Source of the DNA: Gammaproteobacteria bacterium
Lineage (GTDB): Bacteria > Pseudomonadota > Gammaproteobacteria > Steroidobacterales > Steroidobacteraceae
Reading direction: 5' to 3'
Assembly (NCBI GenBank): GCA_028293725.1
Contig: JAQGOE010000246.1
Span: forward strand, 1 to 64,000
Length of the DNA: 64,000 nucleotides
Shown here piece after piece: positions 1 to 7,011 of this stretch. Each line of letters starts with the position of its first letter. Position 1 is the stretch's first letter. A program made the position numbers and the translations under genes. Below the pieces are notes generated by a model. It did no database searches. It was given only the letters and a program-made list of their open reading frames with translations, and had not been told where the DNA came from.

Positions 1-12
1 CTGCTTGTGTGG

Positions 13-42
13 TGCTTTGCAATAATTAATGCTTTGCAATAA
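13..42 (+). promoter_or_regulatory. Tandem 13-bp repeat in lasso precursor promoter region
   Basis: The 13-mer TGCTTTGCAATAA occurs at 13-25 and again at 30-42, a 17-bp period, 36 bp upstream of the precursor start codon. Each copy contains an extended -10-like element; TGCAATAAT at 18-26 matches the extended -10 (TGN plus 5 of 6 hexamer bases). A -35 element would fall at or beyond the window edge. The repeat could be a promoter duplication or an activator/repressor binding array; its function is inferred only from position. Confidence 0.4.
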
Positions 43-65
43 CTATGTGGCCAACACGTGCCAGT

Positions 66-72
66 GGAGGAG
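66..72 (+). promoter_or_regulatory. Ribosome binding site that sets the precursor start
   Basis: GGAGGAG at 66-72 lies five bases before ATG at 78. It is a much better site than anything before the in-frame ATG at 45, so translation of the lasso precursor most likely begins at 78. Confidence 0.7.
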
Positions 73-77
73 TCCCA

Positions 78-236
78 ATGAACGCGGTTTCCAACGAGTG
101 TGTGAGTGTGGAAGTCGATGCGGAAGTGACGAATGAGACCGACGCGGGTCTCGTCGAGGTTGGTGCGGTCTCGGGGACGAAGGGCGGGCCAGTCGGCTTT
201 ACCCATGATCTCGGAAACGGCTGGATATTCGGTTAA
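78..236 (+). CDS. Lasso peptide precursor (A protein)
   Basis: This 52-residue peptide has the build of a proteobacterial lasso precursor. An acidic 35-residue leader ends in Val-Gly-Ala-Val-Ser-Gly-Thr-Lys, with the family's hallmark Thr at position -2 and Gly six residues before that Thr. The predicted core (183-233) is GGPVGFTHDLGNGWIFG, 17 residues, starting with Gly and carrying Asp at core position 9, so a Gly1-Asp9 macrolactam ring with an eight-residue loop and tail is expected. Trp14, Ile15 and Phe16 are bulky enough to act as steric plugs. Gly1, Pro3, Thr7 and Asp9 sit as in capistruin (comparison from memory). The gene is on the plus strand and convergent with the B, C and TonB-receptor genes, which is unusual because A normally leads the operon. 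The start is set by a strong Shine-Dalgarno site. Core assignment is inference; the match of leader motif, ring acid and nearby B/C genes makes it strong. Confidence 0.9.
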   Translation: MNAVSNECVSVEVDAEVTNETDAGLVEVGAVSGTKGGPVGFTHDLGNGWIFG

Positions 237-251
237 GTTGATAGATGAGCA

Positions 252-281
252 CGGTGCGCAACGCCTTTGCGCTGCGCACCG
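252..281. terminator. Hairpin between convergent precursor and receptor genes
   Basis: CGGTGCGCA (252-260) pairs perfectly with TGCGCACCG (273-281) around a 12-base loop, in the 53-bp gap between the precursor stop and the receptor stop. Neither side has a clear U-tract, so it may be a weak bidirectional terminator or an mRNA-stabilising 3' hairpin. Confidence 0.45.
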
Positions 282-289
282 GCGCTCTC

Positions 290-3244
290 TCACCACTTCT
301 TGCGGACGGTTAAACTGAGGATGCGCCCGAGAGGCTGAGAATTCGCCACGTCGTAACCTATGAGGCTGTCGACGAACGGTGGACTTTGGTTGAAAACATT
401 TACGGCGTTGAGTGAGAACTCCATGCCACCCAGGAGACCGGCGTCGTCCCGAGTGCGGTAGCGAAGTTGCAGATCCACCGTTGTCAATGAATCGATATGC
501 GGCAGCAGCGTACTGCCAGGGTTGTCATAAGCGTTCGTGAAGTTGACCGCCAGATTGGCGCCCAAACCAGACTCCTCCGCGCGACGCTGGCTCCATTCGG
601 CCATTGCACGCAAACGCAACTTCAACGGGTTGCCGAAAGTATTCAGAATGTCGACGCTCGGCGAGGTATCCGTCACGGCTTGGTCGAAGTGGAACACATA
701 ACTGCCGTTCAGACCGACACCAAAGTGGCCTGCCACACTCTCAAAGTTCTGATGGACATCCAGGTCGAGGCCACTGACTTTGGTTGATGCTAGATTGGCT
801 AATCGAAAGTCGATGATTGCTGCAGGCGTGCTGCTCAGGCATGCGGCGCGCGATCCAAAAAAATCGGGGCGATTGCACAGAGCAGCGATCTGCGCCTGCG
901 ACGGGTTCCGGGTGATCACCGCGGCCCATTCGCTCTCCTGAACGAGAATGTCCGTTGGATCGGCAGCACCCGGTTGAGCGATCTGACCCTCGTAGTCGAT
1001 CGAATAGTAGGTGAGCGAAAACTTCAGTCCGGGATCCGCCACTGGCACGACGTCGAAGCCGGCCGTCCACGTTTTCGCCGTCTCCTGTTTGAGGCTGGGG
1101 TTATCGCCTTCGAGTCCCAGAACCGTCGAGCGGCCCGTCGACGACTTCGGATCCGGAAAGTAGGTCGAGAAGGAGAGGTTCTGCGACGCGTCGTATAAGT
1201 CATCCAACTTCGGAGCCCGGAAGGACCGGCCCCAACTCGCCCGCAACTTGAGCGAATCGAGAGGCAGCCAGCGCAGCCTGAACTCCGGATTGACCGTATG
1301 ACCGAAGTCGCTGTAGTCCTCGTAACGTCCGGCCATGGTGAGCTCCAGACGAGGCGCGGTACGTTGATTCCCGGCACTACCCACCAGCGGTATCGACAGC
1401 TCCGTAAAGGCGGATCCGACATGGCGGCTGTATCGGGCGTTCTCCGTCGAGTACAGAGGACCTGTAAGACTCGGAACCGTGTGCTGGAGACTCTCCTCAC
1501 GGCGCTCGAAGCCCACTGCCAACTTGAGGGCGCCAGCAGGCAAGTCGAAGACCGGACCGTCAGCGACGGCGCTCGTCGTTTCGAGGACGGAGGTAGCATG
1601 CAACGGGTACTCACGCCGGATCGCAGCCAGGGTGGCCGGATTCGTCGGCCCGCCAAAGGCGTTGAATGCAGTGGCGGGGTTAGTATTCGCCAGCGCAGCA
1701 GCCACGGCGTTTTGATCTACGAGGTTATACTCATTGTCGAACAGCTTTTCCTGTCCATACGACTCGGAAAGCGTTGCCCGCCAGCCGCCCCATAGCTTGA
1801 ATCGGGCGCCCACTGTTCCCGTAAAATTCTGAGTGCTGGCGCCAAACGTTGCGGGCCCGAGCGACTGTCCGAAACCGTAAGTCACCAGAGTGGTCGAGCC
1901 AGGGAAAGGATTGAAGGGGTTATTACCCGGAACGACAAGGGTCTGGTAATCCGGTGTGTGCTGCGCGTAAGTGGTGCGCCGGGTAAAGCGTCCTTCCGCG
2001 AACAACTCAACGTTCTCGCCCGCCTGCTGCGAGCCCGTCGCGTAAACACTATGCTGCGTTCTCTGTGCAAACAGATCGTACTGCGCGTCGGTGTTCTGCA
2101 GGTTGATCGTCGATGAAAGCCCGGACGACGTAATGCCGTAGATGGGCTGCATCGTGACGGGACTGAGAATATTGCCGGGATCGCTATAGATGCTGCGGTA
2201 GTCAGCTCCCCCGTAGTGCCGCTTGTCATCATTGGCCGCATAGCCGCGCGCGGAGGCCGGGAGCGCCGTGCCGTTCGAATACTCATACACCAGCATCGCC
2301 TTGCCGGTATTCCAATGAGTGCCGAGCAACTGGGACACAACGGTCTCGTCCCGCCCTCCGGGCGTACCGCCAAACCGCGCCTGGGTTTCGGAGCCCTGGA
2401 AGTCATCGCGCAAAATGATGTTCACGACACCCGCGATGGCGTCCGAGCCGTAAAGTGCCGACGCCCCATCGGGCAATACCTCGATGCGCTCGACGGCAGC
2501 CGTGGGAATATTCGAGACGTCGACAAAATCAGCATTCAAACCCGAGAGGGGTTGTCGATGACCATTTACGAGTACGAGCGTAGCGCCGATGCCGAGGCCC
2601 CGCAGATTGACGCCGGTTCCCCAGTTATAGTTGTTGTTGAGCGCCAGGTCTTCCCGCGGCGCGTCCAGCGAGACGATCGGCAGTTGATATAACGAATCCT
2701 GCACCGTCGAGAAGGCAGCTTGCGAAAGATCCTGCTGCGTGACATACACCAACGGCGACATCACATCCACGGCGCCGTGAATGAGCGTCCCGGTGACAGT
2801 CACCATTTCCAACTCATTGTGCCCCACCATCGGCGCCGCGGACGCCATGTGGTGCACAGACTGCGGGGGCGCCTTCGGCGGCGGCGGTGGCGGCGGCGCC
2901 TTTGCAACCTGTAGTTGTTTGATGGTGACCGAGTGATCGGTCACGAACCTGAATGTCAGGCCGGTCCCTTTCAACATGAGCTCGAGCGCCTCGCGGGGCT
3001 CGAGCTCGCCCACGACGGGCTGGGTCTTGATCTGGCTGAGCGTATCGTTCGCCAGGAAGAGGACTTCGATCTTGGACTGGTGATAGAACTCCAGAATGGC
3101 CTTTGGAAACTCGTCCGAGGGCAGGTTGAACTTTACTCTGGAGTCCGCAGCCCAGGCGCCGGAAACAACACCCAAAAGTGAAGTGAGCAGCAGCAGACAC
3201 AGCAGACGACGCAGGAGCCGCCCTGGCAACCTCATGGTCTCCAT
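290..3244 (-). CDS. TonB-dependent receptor with STN domain, lasso-locus
   Basis: Outer-membrane receptor for TonB-driven uptake. After a signal peptide (twin-Arg leucine-rich stretch ending Gly-Ala-Trp-Ala) comes an STN (secretin/TonB short N-terminal) domain at about residues 33-110, a proline-rich linker containing seven consecutive prolines, a plug with the typical ERIEVLPDGASALYGSDAIAG segment split over the plug end, then the beta-barrel ending in an aromatic residue (Trp). The reading frame is open to a GTG at 3286, but the ATG at 3244 (or 3235, preceded by GGAG) gives a sensible signal peptide. It is the last gene of the B-C-receptor unit. STN receptors of the FecA type usually signal through FecR/FecI; none is present here. 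It may take back the lasso peptide or a metal complex, as proposed for TonB receptors in other proteobacterial lasso loci. Family call is firm; ligand unknown. Confidence 0.9.
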   Translation of the reverse strand: METMRLPGRLLRRLLCLLLLTSLLGVVSGAWAADSRVKFNLPSDEFPKAILEFYHQSKIEVLFLANDTLSQIKTQPVVGELEPREALELMLKGTGLTFRFVTDHSVTIKQLQVAKAPPPPPPPKAPPQSVHHMASAAPMVGHNELEMVTVTGTLIHGAVDVMSPLVYVTQQDLSQAAFSTVQDSLYQLPIVSLDAPREDLALNNNYNWGTGVNLRGLGIGATLVLVNGHRQPLSGLNADFVDVSNIPTAAVERIEVLPDGASALYGSDAIAGVVNIILRDDFQGSETQARFGGTPGGRDETVVSQLLGTHWNTGKAMLVYEYSNGTALPASARGYAANDDKRHYGGADYRSIYSDPGNILSPVTMQPIYGITSSGLSSTINLQNTDAQYDLFAQRTQHSVYATGSQQAGENVELFAEGRFTRRTTYAQHTPDYQTLVVPGNNPFNPFPGSTTLVTYGFGQSLGPATFGASTQNFTGTVGARFKLWGGWRATLSESYGQEKLFDNEYNLVDQNAVAAALANTNPATAFNAFGGPTNPATLAAIRREYPLHATSVLETTSAVADGPVFDLPAGALKLAVGFERREESLQHTVPSLTGPLYSTENARYSRHVGSAFTELSIPLVGSAGNQRTAPRLELTMAGRYEDYSDFGHTVNPEFRLRWLPLDSLKLRASWGRSFRAPKLDDLYDASQNLSFSTYFPDPKSSTGRSTVLGLEGDNPSLKQETAKTWTAGFDVVPVADPGLKFSLTYYSIDYEGQIAQPGAADPTDILVQESEWAAVITRNPSQAQIAALCNRPDFFGSRAACLSSTPAAIIDFRLANLASTKVSGLDLDVHQNFESVAGHFGVGLNGSYVFHFDQAVTDTSPSVDILNTFGNPLKLRLRAMAEWSQRRAEESGLGANLAVNFTNAYDNPGSTLLPHIDSLTTVDLQLRYRTRDDAGLLGGMEFSLNAVNVFNQSPPFVDSLIGYDVANSQPLGRILSLTVRKKW

Positions 3245-3404
3245 GTATCCGTTAGGCCGAATGCCGCTGTCCATAGTCCCTGCCACCGTGACAAGTCTGC
3301 CACGTGTGCATTTGCACGAACGAGAGATACGTCAGAACACCCGGGAAGATCCTTCTCGTCCTGTCACTACACCTTGTCTCGAGTGCGTCCATGGCTTTCC
3401 GTGT

Positions 3405-5234
3405 TTAGGCGGCGGCGCGCCAGCCCTGATTGCGCCAGCGCCGCAACCATGCTTCGGTGCACACAAAGTCGATGATTTCACCCGCCGTCGACTGAGTCTG
3501 GCTGACCTTCCCCGACAATGCTGTTACCAGCATCTTGCGATCGACTACGCCTTCTTGTACCAAGGCGCCGTCGAGGAGTAAGTCACGTATAAAAGTGATG
3601 TTGCGGTCGAGAATGTTGCGCAGGTGCTGATCCATTCCTCCTTTTTCCTTTCGATTCGCGACCTCCCGCGGCAGCTCGTCGTAGAAGGCCCGGCGCGCGA
3701 TGGCCCGGTCCCACCCTCCCAGGGTCAGCAGGTGCACCGGCAGGCGTAGGCACAGCTCCAGTACAGGCTGTGAATACAGGGGTGAGACCCGCTCGGGATC
3801 ATTCTCCCGGCCCAGCGGATCATAGAATTCCCAGGGACTACTGATCTGCAGGGCATGCCACAGTTTGCCGTTGGGTGTGCCACGAGCGTCGCTCAGCAGC
3901 GGGTGTGTATAGATGGCATTCGCATAGGCCTCGCGGATCACCTCGGGTCGGATCAGCGGTCTGGTTTGCGTGATCTCATCACGGATATTCCAGGGGCGTT
4001 GCTGGAAATGATGGGCAAAGGCCTCGCGTAACACGTGCCAGACCGACACCCTATCCATGTGCGCCGCATCAAACACAACGCGCAGAAACTGTGGACCAAT
4101 GCCCCGGTAGTGTAGGTAGTCGCCCGCCGCCAGCAGCGCATCATTGCGATAAAACAATTGATCGCCGCCCCAGCCGGTAAAGGCGCCGGTCGCTTGATGC
4201 TCCGCAGCAATCTCGGCATCGAGCCGGCTGTGCTCAAGAAAATACAAGTAGGTGGTGGGCTCGGGTGAGGCCTCGATCTGCAGCAACGGCTCCAGGCTCA
4301 CCGTCGAATCGCGGGCGCGCTCTATGAGATGACTGCCTCCCGAGCGCGCGACCTGGCGCGCGAAACGCCGCTCGTCCATGTCAGCGCCGGTCAGGTAGTA
4401 ATGGAAGCAGGTGAGTTTCTCTTTAGCCGGCGAGTCCCGCAGAGCGGCATAGACGATGGAGGAATCGAGCCCCCCCGAGAGCGATAAAGTGATGCCGCTG
4501 TAACACGATGCCCAGGCCTGGACGCAATCGACGATGCGATCGCGCAGCTCGCGCACCGCCTCCTCCGGGTCATGGATGATGTTCGAGCTCGCGATCTGCA
4601 GCGCGTCCCAGTAAAACGTGCTGGTCGCGAGATCGTCGTGCAGCTCGACGCACTCTCCCGAGAGTACCTGCGAAACCTCGCGTAATCCGGTCGCGTGGGT
4701 CTGCGCTCTCATGACACACAGCCACGCCGTCAAATAGCCCCAATTCACGTCGAACAGACCCAGCCCCAGGTGCTGGATATCACTCATTGCCGAGAAGTAG
4801 AGTCTTACGCCTCCAAAGCGAACCGTGAGACAGGGTAGCCCGCCGGAGGGATCACGCAGGACCCATGTCGTCTTTGCCGCGGCGTCGTGCAGGAAGGCGA
4901 CATACCGGCCCCAGTATCCATCGACCAGGTGTCGGCCACGCGACTGGGTGATCTTGCGGGTACGAGATTCGTCCAGGCACAGAGGCGCCGCGGTCGACGG
5001 GCTGTTACCCGAACGCTCGAAAAGCTTTCCGAGCACCACGCCCGCTCCATCGTGGAGCTCGTGGGGCTCGGTGGATCCGACTCTGCTGCCGGCGTACCCC
5101 ACAAAAAGTCCCTTTGTCCGCAGCGCAACCTGCCACCCGGATGAATGCGAAGAATGCCGGTCAATGAATCGGCGCGCGGTCTCTCGCGCAGCCGCGTCGT
5201 CATCGTGCCATATAAGAGCAATGTACCGAAACAA
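3405..5234 (-). CDS. Lasso peptide macrolactam synthetase (C protein, asparagine synthetase-like)
   Basis: This 609-residue protein is built like asparagine synthetase B: an N-terminal Ntn-like region (about 1-200) and an ATP-pyrophosphatase domain with the PPi loop SGGLDSS at residues 253-259. There is no Cys after the start, so glutamine-dependent amidotransfer is not expected. That is what lasso C proteins (McjC type) show: they adenylate the ring Asp/Glu side chain and close the macrolactam with the core N-terminus. It follows B by 21 bp. The start is TTG at 5234; no in-frame ATG occurs until well inside the conserved region. Asparagine synthetase proper is the alternative, but the neighbouring B gene and the precursor at 78-236 favour the lasso role. 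Confidence 0.9.
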   Translation of the reverse strand: MFRYIALIWHDDDAAARETARRFIDRHSSHSSGWQVALRTKGLFVGYAGSRVGSTEPHELHDGAGVVLGKLFERSGNSPSTAAPLCLDESRTRKITQSRGRHLVDGYWGRYVAFLHDAAAKTTWVLRDPSGGLPCLTVRFGGVRLYFSAMSDIQHLGLGLFDVNWGYLTAWLCVMRAQTHATGLREVSQVLSGECVELHDDLATSTFYWDALQIASSNIIHDPEEAVRELRDRIVDCVQAWASCYSGITLSLSGGLDSSIVYAALRDSPAKEKLTCFHYYLTGADMDERRFARQVARSGGSHLIERARDSTVSLEPLLQIEASPEPTTYLYFLEHSRLDAEIAAEHQATGAFTGWGGDQLFYRNDALLAAGDYLHYRGIGPQFLRVVFDAAHMDRVSVWHVLREAFAHHFQQRPWNIRDEITQTRPLIRPEVIREAYANAIYTHPLLSDARGTPNGKLWHALQISSPWEFYDPLGRENDPERVSPLYSQPVLELCLRLPVHLLTLGGWDRAIARRAFYDELPREVANRKEKGGMDQHLRNILDRNITFIRDLLLDGALVQEGVVDRKMLVTALSGKVSQTQSTAGEIIDFVCTEAWLRRWRNQGWRAAA

Positions 5235-5255
5235 GACCTGCTTCTTTTACGTTCG

Positions 5256-5987
5256 TTAAACGACCAAAATCGGTGAAAAGCCCTTGATGAAATCGGGGGA
5301 GTCGTTGAACACGAAATCGCCCTCCTGCACCCAGCAGTGGGCGTAGAAAGGATCCGTCTTCACGCCAAAGACCCACGTCGGAAAGACGCCATAGCGCGCC
5401 AGGAAGTGCATCAGGGTCAGCGAATCGAGCAGGCAAGCTTCGCGCGCGGTATAGAAAAGGGGACGCAGGTGAACGAAGGCGGTCACCAGCCCCCGGATTG
5501 TGGCGATATCGAGGCCAGCGACGCCCTGGGCACGCTTTTTTCGCAGGCGGGTAGCCCGCACAACCTCCTTGATAGGACGGTGCTCGAGCGACCACTGCGC
5601 CACCGCATGAGCGGCGAAGAAATTCCAAAGGTGCTTCAGGCCCGCGCGCGACCGGGCACGCACGTCATATTCGACTAACGCGACTTTAGGCTCATCCGCA
5701 ACTACCGGCGCAGCCTCTTTGCCGAGAACGGGATCGGTTACCAGCAGCCCCTGCGAGATCATCTTTGCGAGCAGACCGTTCTCGGGACCCGGGCCTGGCG
5801 GCGCGTGGCTGTCACGGACCGCCGCAACCTGGCTGGCCTGCGGCAGAGGCCACCCTCTCACCCATCTGCCGATAGGGTGTGGATGCGCGACAGCCAGATA
5901 CTTGTCACGCTCCAGATCCAAAAGAATGACCTGCTTGCCGGCGACGCACACGTGGACGTGCGGAGACAGGAAGTACGCAGCGCTCAT
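5256..5987 (-). CDS. Lasso peptide leader peptidase with fused RRE (B protein)
   Basis: A 243-residue fusion of a PqqD-like RiPP recognition element (about 1-85) that binds the leader and a transglutaminase-like cysteine protease (about 110-243) that removes it. The Cys-His-Asp triad is visible as Cys185 (REACLLDSL), His217 (YAHCWVQ) and Asp229 (VFNDSPD). The triad spacing of 32 and 12 residues equals that of McjB of microcin J25 as I recall it. The ATG at 5987 lacks a good Shine-Dalgarno sequence. The gene heads a B-C-receptor transcription unit on the minus strand, whereas the precursor lies at the far end on the plus strand. Confidence 0.9.
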   Translation of the reverse strand: MSAAYFLSPHVHVCVAGKQVILLDLERDKYLAVAHPHPIGRWVRGWPLPQASQVAAVRDSHAPPGPGPENGLLAKMISQGLLVTDPVLGKEAAPVVADEPKVALVEYDVRARSRAGLKHLWNFFAAHAVAQWSLEHRPIKEVVRATRLRKKRAQGVAGLDIATIRGLVTAFVHLRPLFYTAREACLLDSLTLMHFLARYGVFPTWVFGVKTDPFYAHCWVQEGDFVFNDSPDFIKGFSPILVV

Positions 5988-6363
5988 CGATGCTAAGAGC
6001 GTTTTGGCGCGCGCATGTCGTTTTTATTCAAGGCAACCTTCTCCTGGCGCGCTCAATCCAGCTGATCCTAGACGGCCCTCCTTGGTTGCCGCGTTCCGTA
6101 AGTACAGCTATCCGCCAGAAGCGGAAGTTGGAAGTTCCACGCGGGACGGATTCAGGTTATGGCAAGCGGCGCTTCCAAGGCGCGCCGCTACGCGCTGTCT
6201 GTGCGCCAACAAGAGTGACCGACAACGCGTTCCCGAAGTCTAGCGACCGCTCGCATTAATGCAACGTCTGGAACCGACTAATTGCGATGTTTGTGGTGCC
6301 GTGATCGCATCCATGTCACGTCATTACGGAAATTTACACGGCGTCCGTCTTGGAGAGCGAGAT
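5988..6363. other. 376-bp gap upstream of lasso B gene
   Basis: No convincing gene. All three minus-strand frames were read for a second precursor; none gives a start codon, a leader with Thr at -2 and an acidic residue at core position 7-9 together. The stretch should hold the promoter of the B-C-receptor unit, but no clear -35/-10 pair was picked out. A 12-codon minus-strand reading frame starting TTG near 6030, after AGGAGAAGG, ends just before the B start; it could serve translational coupling. Confidence 0.5.
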
Positions 6364-7011
6364 CTATAGTAGTCCATCAAGTCGGTCGAGATCGTTGATC
6401 ACTCGCCAGTGACCGCCGCCCTGCTCCACCCTGGCGCGCCAGGAGTCGAGCCGCGAGAGGTATTCCCGCGGGTCGAAGTTGTCTGAGCGCAGCTTGGTTA
6501 CGTTGAGCGCCACGACGTCGAAGCCCTTGAAGTCCAGGGGCAGGTTGTCGCGCACATAGCCTTTGGCGAGCTCTTCTTTCATGTCGGAGAAGATCAGGAT
6601 CTCTTTGCGACCGGTGTCTTTTTCCTTGAGAAACTCGATGGCCTGCAACAATCCCCCGGTGATGTCCGTGTACGGCGCGGGGGTCGACTCGTCGATGAAG
6701 CGCTCGATCCGGCTGGCGAAGGCGCGCTTCTGCTGATTCGCGGTGCTGGGACGCTCATCCAGCGTCGTCTTGGCGATAATGTTTTTCTCCGTAAAACTGC
6801 CGGTGTCGATGCGCGCGACGGCGATCGAGTCCGCCGGCTGCAGCCGCGACAGCGCGAATAAAATGATCTGCTCGGCCTTGCTGACCTGCTTGTTATAAGT
6901 CCCGGAAGTATCGACCAGGAGATAGACGCCGGTATGACGCGGCATCGAAGAAGGCGGCGCGCAAGCACACAACACCAGGAGCCCGGATACGATCAGCAAC
7001 GGTCGCTTCAT
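6364..7011 (-). CDS. von Willebrand A-domain lipoprotein
   Basis: A 215-residue protein with a lipoprotein signal (MKRPLLIVSGLLVLCAC, lipid-bearing Cys17) and a single vWA domain. MIDAS-like elements are visible: DTSGT early (a variant of DxSxS), YTDITGG in the middle and IFSDMKEE later. The ATG at 7011 overlaps the stop of the upstream membrane-protein gene as ATGA, so the two are translationally coupled. The vWA domain probably faces the periplasm and binds a partner, most simply the neighbouring membrane protein. I do not recognise the system. A longer in-frame reading frame extends to 7347 but overlaps the membrane-protein gene and has no merit. Confidence 0.8.
   Translation of the reverse strand: MKRPLLIVSGLLVLCACAPPSSMPRHTGVYLLVDTSGTYNKQVSKAEQIILFALSRLQPADSIAVARIDTGSFTEKNIIAKTTLDERPSTANQQKRAFASRIERFIDESTPAPYTDITGGLLQAIEFLKEKDTGRKEILIFSDMKEELAKGYVRDNLPLDFKGFDVVALNVTKLRSDNFDPREYLSRLDSWRARVEQGGGHWRVINDLDRLDGLL

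Noticed and set aside
3250..3390. Minus-strand 46-codon ORF between lasso C and the receptor gene as a second precursor
   Set aside because: Thr is at -1 rather than -2 of any usable core, the frame runs into the receptor start, and no leader motif is present.
3405..5234. Annotation as a true asparagine synthetase
   Set aside because: There is no Cys at the start for glutamine hydrolysis, and it lies between lasso B and a TonB receptor with a precursor ORF nearby.
6082..6243. Plus-strand frame with KYSYPPEAEVGSST, resembling the YxxP leader motif of actinobacterial lasso precursors
   Set aside because: Only a TTG start without ribosome site, no plausible core with a ring acid, and the YxxP motif does not belong to the proteobacterial leader type seen at 78-236.
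6150..6285. Minus-strand frame reading DFGNALSVTL followed by a short tail, resembling a lasso leader end with Thr at -2
   Set aside because: It has no ATG or GTG start upstream of the motif, and the following residues contain no Asp or Glu to close a ring. The ORF at 78-236 fits every criterion instead.
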